From Bacteroides sp. CAG:144 (GTDB lineage: Bacteria; Bacteroidota; Bacteroidia; Bacteroidales; UBA11471), in NCBI GenBank assembly GCA_000434215.1, contig HF999739.1, forward strand, positions 1-28,797: a stretch of 28,797 nucleotides of DNA, read 5' to 3'. Shown here one piece after another: positions 22,253 to 28,797 of the stretch. A program made the position numbers and the translations under genes. Positions within the stretch are counted from its first letter, which is position 1, and every line of letters begins with the position of its first letter. The notes under the pieces are model-generated. The model did not search any database and was not told the origin of the DNA. It was given only the letters and a program-made list of their open reading frames with translations.

Positions 22253-22276
22253 ACTTTTTTCGATGAAATCGCCGTT

Positions 22277-23206
22277 TTAGCGTTCGTAAGTATCGATGTG
22301 GCGTTTCTTTTTTTCTTCCAGTATTTCGTCGATGGCAATGAGTATGCCCGACTCTTCGACGTCTCCGAATTCGTCATTGATAGCTGTCCCGAACATGCGC
22401 ATCGTCGGAGAAAGGCTCATATAGCTGTTGACCAGCGGGGGAATGTTGAATCCCAACGCGCGTACTTCTTGATTCAATATTTTGTAATCTTCTTTGAAAG
22501 AGTTGTTTTCGGGGAATATCCTTTGCAACTCTTCATAATTGCTGTTCGTTTCGAGAGGTGTACGGGGCCACACGAGTTTTTCGGTATCGGCAAAATGCTT
22601 GTTGAGGAAATAAAGTATCATGTTGCGCCCTTTTATGGAGAAGGTGGGATACATGGTTACTTTCCCGAAGAAATATTTGATTTGGGGATAGATTACAACG
22701 AGGGCGCCTAATCCGTCCCACAAATTATCGAGGGCGAAAAGGCCTTTTGCTCCGGATCGGGTCGATTGGTATTCGAGAGAAACGAATGACCGGCCCAATT
22801 CGATGGTGTGCGGCATATATTCCCGAATGAATTTCGGAGAGAAATCGAACATGTGGGAAATGGCGATGATAGGCCGGCCTTCTTTGTCGTATTGCATGTC
22901 CTCTCCCAGTATGAAGCGATAGCCGCCCAATATTTCTTTTGCATCGGGATCCCATACGATGAGTTGTTGGCAGGGTTTCTCCATCGTGTCGAACATGTCG
23001 ATGTCGACTTCTTTCCCGGTTCCTCCGCCGGCCGACCGGAATGCGATTTCCCGCAGACGGCCGATTTCTTGCATGGTATAGGGCGCGTTTTTATAATTGA
23101 CGACATAGATTTCGTTTCCCCCTTTGTTGGTATGGCGCAGAAAACGCTCCGGTGTGAGCTCTGCCATTATTTTCCCTCTTTCAATGGGGGCAATGATTTC
23201 TTTCAT
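22277..23206 (-). CDS. glsB: GNAT-type N-acyltransferase, GlsB/OlsB-like (glycine lipid synthesis)
   Basis: A 309 aa acyltransferase of the hemolysin-like/OlsB family, which acylates the amino group of an amino acid with a 3-hydroxy fatty acid. In Bacteroides thetaiotaomicron the homologous pair makes glycine lipids; I infer the same here. Visible blocks: NEIYVVNYKNAPYTMQEIGRLREIAFR, GKEVDIDMFD, CQQLIVWDPDAKEILGGYRF, IELGRSFVSLEYQ, LWDGLGALV and the YFFGKVTMYPTFS strand. The ATG at 23206 overlaps the stop of the upstream gene (ATGA), a coupled start that fits better than the in-frame start at 23272 inside that gene. The overlap ties its expression to the O-acyltransferase. Confidence 0.85.
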   Translation of the reverse strand: MKEIIAPIERGKIMAELTPERFLRHTNKGGNEIYVVNYKNAPYTMQEIGRLREIAFRSAGGGTGKEVDIDMFDTMEKPCQQLIVWDPDAKEILGGYRFILGEDMQYDKEGRPIIAISHMFDFSPKFIREYMPHTIELGRSFVSLEYQSTRSGAKGLFALDNLWDGLGALVVIYPQIKYFFGKVTMYPTFSIKGRNMILYFLNKHFADTEKLVWPRTPLETNSNYEELQRIFPENNSFKEDYKILNQEVRALGFNIPPLVNSYMSLSPTMRMFGTAINDEFGDVEESGILIAIDEILEEKKKRHIDTYER

Positions 23207-24051
23207 ATCCGTTTGGGTTTGTTTAGACTGTCTCTGATACTGTAAACTTGTTCTTTGACATATTGCGCCCATTCCATGCGTGTTTTGGAGTTATCGAAAG
23301 TTTGCCAGGGAATGGGTTTGCCAAAGTGTATAGTAAATGTTTTCTTTTCGCTTTTGAACATTTCGTCGGGCAGATAAATCAATTCGATGTTGAATTTCAG
23401 ACCCAAACGTTTTCTCCATCGGGCGAAGCGATAGAAGAAGCTCGAATTATAACCCTCGAACCATACGGGAATCACATCTCGTTGATATTGTACGCTTTTG
23501 GCAATGAAGGCTTTGTTCCATGTGAGGTCGCATATCTCTTTCCCCTGTCTTCGGGATACGAGTCCGGCAGGGAAAACGGCCATTTGTCCGTTTCCTTCGT
23601 AGGCTCGCCCGAGGGCGTCGGCCTTGTCCTTGTCTTGTTTCCCGTATTTATTGATGGGGAGAAAATTGTCCGATAAAGGCTCTATCGCCATCAGCAGGTC
23701 GTTGACGACAAATTTTATATCTTTGTTGTAGCGACGGCCCAAGACCGAGATGAGTGCTACGCCGTCGAGACCGCCCAGTGGGTGATTTGATGCAAAAATG
23801 AAACGGCCTTTTGAGGGGATATTTTTTTCTCCGTCGAGACGTAAAGTGATGTCGAGATATTCCAATAATGTTTCGGCGAAATCTATACCCCGCACGTCGG
23901 GGTATGCTTTTAAGAAACGGTTGATGCGGTCTTGTTGAATGGTGCGTTTGATGAAGTTGAAAACAAATCCGGGAATCTTTTTGAATAACCTCGGCGATTT
24001 TTGTTTTACAACTTCCTCTACATCAACCTGTAATATCTTTTTTTCTGTCAT
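23203..24051 (-). CDS. glsA: PlsC-type lysophospholipid/O-acyltransferase, GlsA/OlsA-like
   Basis: A 282 aa membrane-associated acyltransferase that would add the second acyl chain to the N-acylated amino acid. The catalytic region is FASNHPLGGLDG (87-97), with His90 and Asp96; the spacing is H-x5-D, one residue more than the classic PlsC HX4D, as I recall for this hemolysin-like subgroup. FPAGLVSRR (160-168) is the second acyltransferase block. The stop codon overlaps the next ATG, so both enzymes are made from one message. The gene is divergent from the rsmH cluster. Assignment to glycine lipids is by family; the substrate could be another lyso-lipid. Confidence 0.82.
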   Translation of the reverse strand: MTEKKILQVDVEEVVKQKSPRLFKKIPGFVFNFIKRTIQQDRINRFLKAYPDVRGIDFAETLLEYLDITLRLDGEKNIPSKGRFIFASNHPLGGLDGVALISVLGRRYNKDIKFVVNDLLMAIEPLSDNFLPINKYGKQDKDKADALGRAYEGNGQMAVFPAGLVSRRQGKEICDLTWNKAFIAKSVQYQRDVIPVWFEGYNSSFFYRFARWRKRLGLKFNIELIYLPDEMFKSEKKTFTIHFGKPIPWQTFDNSKTRMEWAQYVKEQVYSIRDSLNKPKRI

Positions 24052-24071
24052 CGTTCTTGTGCAAAAACGGA

Positions 24072-24079
24072 CAAAGATA
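24072..24079 (-). promoter_or_regulatory. -7 element of the glsA-glsB promoter
   Basis: The minus strand reads TATCTTTG, a perfect TAnnTTTG, about 20 bases upstream of the glsA ATG. The -33 region is only T-rich. Confidence 0.5.
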
Positions 24080-24282
24080 GTGATTCTTTACAGAAAAGGA
24101 CTTTTTTAATTAAGAAAAATGTGTTTTGCATAGCTCTCGGTCTGCTCCTTTTACTCCTTGATATCCAGAAAACAACCGATTGAAGTTGCTCAAAAATTGT
24201 TGAAAAAAAAATGAAAAATATGATGTATGTCCGTGTTTTTCTTACTATTTTTACCCGCTAAAACAAGTACTCGAACAAACTG

Positions 24283-25191
24283 ATGCAATCTTCTGTCTAT
24301 CATATACCTGCATTGCTTGATGCTTGTATGGCAGGGTTGGCTGTGCAACCCGACGGGACATATGTCGACGTTACGTTTGGCGGTGGCGGCCATTCGCGGG
24401 CCATATTAGAACGACTTGGCGATAAAGGGCGTCTTTATGCTTTTGATCAAGACGAAGACGCTTGTGTCAATCGCATCGAGGATAACCGTTTTACGTTTGT
24501 GCGGAGCAATTTCCGTTTTCTTAAGAATTTCATGCGTTATTACGATGTGGATTCTATCGATGGATTGTTGGCCGATTTGGGAGTGTCGTTTCATCACTTC
24601 GATGCTTCGGAAAGGGGGTTTTCTTTCCGTTTCGACGGTGCGCTGGATATGCGTATGAATCGTCGGGCTCGAACAACGGCAGCCGATATCATTGAAAGGT
24701 ATACGCAAGAACAGTTGTCCGATATTTTTTATCTTTATGGGGAGTTGCGTTCGGCCCGAAAAATTGCCGGTGCTGTGGTTTCTGCCCGCAGAGTGCAAAA
24801 AATCGATACGACGACCCGTTTGGTCGAGGTCGTGTCGCCTTATATCGACAAACGGCAGGAGAAAAAAGAATTGGCGCAGTTGTTTCAGGCATTGCGCATC
24901 GAGGTCAATCAAGAGATGGAAGCTTTGCGTCGCATGCTGTTGTCGGCATGTGAGTTGGTGCGGCCTGGTGGTCGGATAGCGATTCTTACCTATCATTCGC
25001 TTGAAGATCGCTTAGTGAAAAATTTTTTTAAGACCGGCAATTTCGAAGGTCGTGTCGAAAAAGATTTTTTCGGTCGGATAGAATCCCCGTTAAGACCGGT
25101 CAATAACAAGGTGATAGTACCCGATGATGATGAGGTGATTCGCAATCCCAGGGCGCGCAGCGCAAAACTTCGTATAGCCGAAAAATTGTGA
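24283..25191 (+). CDS. rsmH: 16S rRNA (cytosine1402-N4)-methyltransferase
   Basis: Methylates the N4 of C1402 in 16S rRNA; classically the first enzyme gene of the division and wall cluster. The 302 aa protein begins with the family pattern YHIPALLDACMAGL, then the SAM site VDVTFGGGGHSRAIL (28-42), FDQDEDA (54-60), GLLADLGVSFHHFDASERGFSF, LDMRMNRRA and, near the C-terminus, GRIAILTYHSLEDRLVKNFF. All blocks are intact. The mraZ gene, normally just upstream, is absent: only 231 bases separate this start from glsA. The next gene follows almost directly. Confidence 0.97.
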   Translation: MQSSVYHIPALLDACMAGLAVQPDGTYVDVTFGGGGHSRAILERLGDKGRLYAFDQDEDACVNRIEDNRFTFVRSNFRFLKNFMRYYDVDSIDGLLADLGVSFHHFDASERGFSFRFDGALDMRMNRRARTTAADIIERYTQEQLSDIFYLYGELRSARKIAGAVVSARRVQKIDTTTRLVEVVSPYIDKRQEKKELAQLFQALRIEVNQEMEALRRMLLSACELVRPGGRIAILTYHSLEDRLVKNFFKTGNFEGRVEKDFFGRIESPLRPVNNKVIVPDDDEVIRNPRARSAKLRIAEKL

Positions 25192-25202
25192 AGGAGATGT
25201 TG

Positions 25203-25604
25203 ATGGACGATAGCAAAGAGGAAAAGGATAAGATGAGCGCTCCCGGTGAAGCGGCGGTTCCCGAGTATTCGACGCGGATCGCTCTTTTCCTGAAAGAGCT
25301 TTTCGAGGGAGAAATCGTGTCGTTCGATTTTTTCTATCGGAAGTGGAAAGCGTGTCTTATTTTGCTTATACTCTTGTTCTGTTATATCGGTAATCGTTAT
25401 AGCTGCCATAGAAAAATGGCCGAAATCGAACGGTTACGCACCAAAGAAACCGAATTGCGGTACGAGGCGACCACTTTATCGTCGGAGTTGACGGGGGTGA
25501 GCCGTCCTTCTCAGATAGAAAAACTGTTTGAAGAAAAAGGCATCGATATACATGCTGCCAAAACCCCTTCATATAAATTAAAGCGAAAGAAATATGAAGA
25601 GTAA
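25203..25604 (+). CDS. FtsL-like cell division protein
   Basis: A small bitopic membrane protein of 133 aa: charged cytosolic N-terminus, one transmembrane helix (about 49-64, KACLILLILLFCYIG), then a periplasmic helix of coiled-coil type (KMAEIERLRTKETELRYEAT) and a short tail. The place between rsmH and the division transpeptidase, size and topology are those of FtsL; the sequence itself is poorly conserved, as usual. The start at 25203 has AAGGAG ending 6 bases upstream, a rare good Shine-Dalgarno in this genome; an ATG at 25197 is too close to it and a GTG at 25188 overlaps rsmH. It overlaps the next gene by 11 bases. Confidence 0.8.
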   Translation: MDDSKEEKDKMSAPGEAAVPEYSTRIALFLKELFEGEIVSFDFFYRKWKACLILLILLFCYIGNRYSCHRKMAEIERLRTKETELRYEATTLSSELTGVSRPSQIEKLFEEKGIDIHAAKTPSYKLKRKKYEE

Positions 25605-27756
25605 AGGTCTGCATTTTCGCTATTTGCTTATTGTGCTGGTTATCGCCGTGATATGTCTAGCGATACTTTTTAAGATGTCGCGCACGATATTTGTCGAGAG
25701 AGAAAAGTGGCAAGCCAAGGCAGAGAAGCCTCTTTATGATACGGTTCCTGTTTTGGCGGCAAGAGGAAATATTTTGGCGGCAGACGGTCGTTTGTTGGCG
25801 ACGACGATGCCCCGATATACCATGTATATGGATTTTGCGGCCGATGGTTTCAATCGGGATACATTCAACCGTTACCTCGACCCGCTTTGCCGGGCTTTGG
25901 CACAGATGCCCGGAGATCGTACGGCCGAAGGATATAAAGCTCATTTGCGGCAGGGTTTGACTCATAAACACCGTCGGCATTATCGACTTTCTTATGCTCG
26001 TCTTTCTTACGTGCAGATGAAAGAGATACTGGAATATCCTTTCTTCAATCAGAAAAATTCCAATAAAAGCGGTCTCGTTTTTGAAGAGTTATTGAGCCGG
26101 GAACGACCGTTCGGATTGTTGGCTACCAGTACGGTAGGCAGTGTATATGCCGGTATGGTGAATGGCGAGGGGCGAGGCGGTGCGTCGGGGATAGAGTTGT
26201 CTTGCGACTCTTTGTTGCGTGGAATAAACGGAAAAAGGGTTAGGCAGAGGGTTCAGTGGCAATGGGTGGAGGAGATACTCAGTAAACCGGTTGCGGGAAA
26301 AGATATTCTTACGACTATCGATGTCGATATACAGGATATGGCCGAGTCGGCTTTGTTGGAGAAATTGCAAGAGACGCAAGCCGATTACGGCGTGGCGGTA
26401 ATTATGGAGGTCGAGACGGGAGCTATACGTGCGATTGCCAATCTCGATCGTCAGTCCGACGGGTCGTACAAAGAAGGAGTGAATCATGCCGTGAGCGATT
26501 TGGTCGAACCCGGATCGACATTTAAAACCGCTTCGATGATGGTTGCCTTAGATGCAGGTGTCGTGCGTCCCGATGATATTTTTTATGGAGAAAAAGGAAA
26601 ATTCGTATATGCTGGGCAATCCATGTATGACCACAATTACCGGAAAGGGGGGTATACCGATATTACGGCTGCTCAGGCTATATGGTATTCGTCCAATATT
26701 GGTATCTCCAAAATTGTATTGAAAGGATTTGAAAAAGACCCCAAAAAGTTTGTCGACGGTCTTTATGAGATAGGCTTGAATAAAGCGGTCGATTTGGATA
26801 TTCCGGGTGCATTGGCTCCGGTCATCAAATATCCGGTAACGGCCGATGGCAAGTCCAATCCCGCATGGTCGAAGTTGTCGCTGCCGTGGATGAGTTTCGG
26901 TTATGAAGTATCTATTCCGCCTATTTATACGCTGATGTTTTATAACGGTATCGCCAACGGCGGTAAGATGATAAAACCGTATATAATAGCCGGGATAAGT
27001 GAAAATGGAGATTTAATAGAAGAATTTGAGACCGAGGTGATTACAAAGCAGATGTGTAAATCGCGAACATTGACGGAAATACAACAGATGCTTGTCGATG
27101 TGGTACAACAGGGTACGGCTCACGGTCGCAAGGCGGTCAGTTCGGATTATGTGCAGATAGCCGGAAAAACAGGTACGGCTCAAATTCATCAGGGAAAAGC
27201 CGGATACAAAGGAAATATAGTACGCCATCGGGTTTCGTTTTGCGGATATTTCCCGGCTGAGAATCCCAAATATTCGGGTATTGTTGTCGTATCGGCTCCG
27301 CGGGTAGGTTATCCGTCGGGTGGTACGATGCCGGGTGCAGTGCTCCGTACTGTTGCGGAAGAGATGTATGCCCGGGGATTTTTGCCCGGAGAGGGAACGG
27401 TTTCCCGGGATACGGTATTTGCTAAGATGCCGGCCATAAAGAAAGGCAACCTCGAAAATACGACATACGTGTGCCGACATCTTTCTTTGCCTTATACTTC
27501 ACCCGAATCGGTCGGTGGTGGTGAAGAATGGGTATCGGTCAAGTCTAAGGATTATACGATTGCTATGGACCGTATCGAACCCAATCGTTATACAGTCCCT
27601 TCGGTCGTAGGAATGGGTGCACGCGATGCCATTTATCTTCTGGAAAAGGTGGGATTGCGGGTTTCTGTCGAGGGGCGCGGAAAAGTCGTGCGCCAATCTA
27701 TTCCTGTGGGACGTCGTGTTTCCCGGGGCGAAAGAATAACCATCGTATTGAAGTAA
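25594..27756 (+). CDS. ftsI: Division transpeptidase (FtsI/PBP3-type penicillin-binding protein with PASTA domain)
   Basis: Class B penicillin-binding protein that crosslinks septal peptidoglycan. The 720 aa protein has one N-terminal membrane helix (about 8-26), a dimerisation/pedestal domain and a transpeptidase domain with all three active-site motifs: STFK with the catalytic Ser308, SSN at 366-368 and KTGT at 525-528. The C-terminus (about 660-720) is a single PASTA domain (YTVPSVVGMGARDAIYLLEKVGLRV), a feature frequent in Bacteroidetes and Gram-positive division PBPs but absent from E. coli FtsI. The start overlaps the FtsL-like gene by 11 bases and murE follows 10 bases after the stop, so the genes form a tight operon. 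Confidence 0.95.
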   Translation: MKSKGLHFRYLLIVLVIAVICLAILFKMSRTIFVEREKWQAKAEKPLYDTVPVLAARGNILAADGRLLATTMPRYTMYMDFAADGFNRDTFNRYLDPLCRALAQMPGDRTAEGYKAHLRQGLTHKHRRHYRLSYARLSYVQMKEILEYPFFNQKNSNKSGLVFEELLSRERPFGLLATSTVGSVYAGMVNGEGRGGASGIELSCDSLLRGINGKRVRQRVQWQWVEEILSKPVAGKDILTTIDVDIQDMAESALLEKLQETQADYGVAVIMEVETGAIRAIANLDRQSDGSYKEGVNHAVSDLVEPGSTFKTASMMVALDAGVVRPDDIFYGEKGKFVYAGQSMYDHNYRKGGYTDITAAQAIWYSSNIGISKIVLKGFEKDPKKFVDGLYEIGLNKAVDLDIPGALAPVIKYPVTADGKSNPAWSKLSLPWMSFGYEVSIPPIYTLMFYNGIANGGKMIKPYIIAGISENGDLIEEFETEVITKQMCKSRTLTEIQQMLVDVVQQGTAHGRKAVSSDYVQIAGKTGTAQIHQGKAGYKGNIVRHRVSFCGYFPAENPKYSGIVVVSAPRVGYPSGGTMPGAVLRTVAEEMYARGFLPGEGTVSRDTVFAKMPAIKKGNLENTTYVCRHLSLPYTSPESVGGGEEWVSVKSKDYTIAMDRIEPNRYTVPSVVGMGARDAIYLLEKVGLRVSVEGRGKVVRQSIPVGRRVSRGERITIVLK

Positions 27757-27766
27757 AATTGTGAGT

Positions 27767-28797
27767 ATGCAACTGAGTGATCTTATTGGGAAGTTGAATG
27801 TAGCAAAAGTCGTAGGAAATGACTGTATCGAAATAACTTCGGTCGAGGCCGATTCGCGTCGTGTGGCCGAAGGATCATTGTTCGTTGCCGTGCGCGGCGT
27901 TTCGGTCGACGGACATACTTTTATCGCGAAAGCCGAAGCGCAGGGAGCTTCGGCTGTGGTGTGTGAGGAATTACCCGACGAGTTGTCGCCTCGGGTAACG
28001 TATGTCGTAACTCCCGAAAGCCGTGAAGCTTTGGGTTTGTTGGCATCGGCGTGGTATGGCGAGCCTTCACGCCAGCTTACTTTGGTAGGTGTTACCGGGA
28101 CAAACGGCAAGACGACTATTGCCACGTTGTTGTATGAAATGTTTCGCTTTTTCGGGGAGAAAGTAGGGCTTTTATCGACTGTCTGCAATTATGTCGATGA
28201 TCGGGCCGTACCTACCGATCACACTACGCCCGACCCATTGACTCTTCATCGCCTGTTGCGGGAAATGGTCGATGCCGGTTGCCGTTATGCGTTTATGGAG
28301 GTCAGCTCTCATTCGGTCGACCAGCGCCGTATTGCCGGGCTTGAATTTGCCGGAGGTATCTTTACCAATCTTACCCGGGATCATCTCGATTATCATAAGA
28401 CCGTACAGGCATATCTCAAAGCGAAAAAAAGATTTTTCGACGACCTACCCGAAGATGCATTTGCATTGACAAATGCCGATGAAAAAAATGGGACGGTGAT
28501 GTTGCAAAATACTCGTGCCGAGAAACATACTTATGCATTGAATACGTTGGCCGATTACAAGGGACGTATCATCGAGAGCCGTCTCGACGGTACAACGCTC
28601 GAAGTAAACGGGCGTGAAGTGGAAGTGCAGTTCGTGGGTAAATTCAATGCCTATAATTTATTGGCGGTATATGGCGCAACATGTCTTTTGGGAGAAGATC
28701 CCGAGAAGGCCTTGATCAACCTTAGCCGGCTTGTACCGGTCTCGGGGCGTTTCCAGACGCTGCATGCCCCGCAAAAATATACGGCAATTATCGATTA
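27767..28797 (+). CDS. murE: UDP-N-acetylmuramyl-tripeptide synthetase MurE, 3' end cut by window edge
   Basis: Cytosolic ligase adding the third residue, usually meso-diaminopimelate in this group, to UDP-MurNAc-L-Ala-D-Glu. The ATG at 27767 gives MQLSDLIGKLN, then the N-terminal domain with SVEADSRRVAEGSLFVAVRG and DGHTFI, the ATP-binding loop VTGTNGKTT (109-117), DHTTPDP, FMEVSSHSVDQRR and TNLTRDHLDYHKT. These are strong Mur-ligase marks and the order matches MurE. About 343 residues are in the window; the C-terminal domain with the residue that decides amino-acid choice (DNPR or similar) lies beyond the edge, so substrate choice cannot be read here. Confidence 0.95.
   Translation, partial: MQLSDLIGKLNVAKVVGNDCIEITSVEADSRRVAEGSLFVAVRGVSVDGHTFIAKAEAQGASAVVCEELPDELSPRVTYVVTPESREALGLLASAWYGEPSRQLTLVGVTGTNGKTTIATLLYEMFRFFGEKVGLLSTVCNYVDDRAVPTDHTTPDPLTLHRLLREMVDAGCRYAFMEVSSHSVDQRRIAGLEFAGGIFTNLTRDHLDYHKTVQAYLKAKKRFFDDLPEDAFALTNADEKNGTVMLQNTRAEKHTYALNTLADYKGRIIESRLDGTTLEVNGREVEVQFVGKFNAYNLLAVYGATCLLGEDPEKALINLSRLVPVSGRFQTLHAPQKYTAIID

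Overview
The window looks like chromosomal DNA from a gut-type member of the Bacteroidales, perhaps near Barnesiella or Coprobacter; the genus is a guess. The evidence is the Bacteroidetes-type -7 motif TAnnTTTG upstream of many genes, the lack of strong Shine-Dalgarno sites at most starts, Bacteroidetes-typical families (DUF2795 acidic protein, glycine-lipid acyltransferase pair, FtsL-like protein, fused CcsBA) and lipoproteins with a Cys followed by acidic residues.

Layout. (1) 1-3896, minus: an RND efflux pair, adaptor then inner-membrane pump; the pump runs off the left edge. (2) 4262-13830, plus: a compact run of an outer-membrane barrel protein, imelysin lipoprotein, di-heme oxidoreductase lipoprotein, porin, mono-heme c-type lipoprotein, a protein with three Rid-like lobes, and a fused CcsB-CcsA cytochrome c maturation protein. 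I read this as one envelope system, probably for iron or redox metal handling, that carries its own heme-attachment machinery. (3) 13869-14255, minus: crcB. (4) 14345-16569: a roughly 2.2 kb insertion flanked by a perfect 21-bp direct repeat. It has integrated into the last codons of a DUF2795 gene (16547-16768) and separated it from its original terminator. It carries one intact gene of foreign codon usage (459 aa, resembling AIPR/DGQHR-type phage-resistance proteins), an unusual leader with three tandem hairpins that all show GGAT in the loop, a frameshifted reverse ORF, and no recognisable integrase. (5) 16825-18160, minus: cobalamin adenosyltransferase and a methyltransferase; 18289-18855, plus: a NUDIX hydrolase. 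(6) 18936-20189, minus: ribH and a membrane-anchored TPR protein. (7) 20389-22211, plus: recF, a DUF721/DciA-like gene and a hotdog thioesterase. (8) 22277-24051, minus: an overlapping acyltransferase pair like GlsB/GlsA (glycine lipids). (9) 24283 to the right edge, plus: the start of the division and cell-wall cluster, rsmH, ftsL-like, ftsI-type PBP with PASTA domain, and murE (cut by the edge). No mraZ precedes rsmH.

The most novel part is region 4, a minimal non-autonomous island with a defence-like cargo and a structured RNA leader. Region 2 is the second most interesting. I saw no rRNA, tRNA or CRISPR array.
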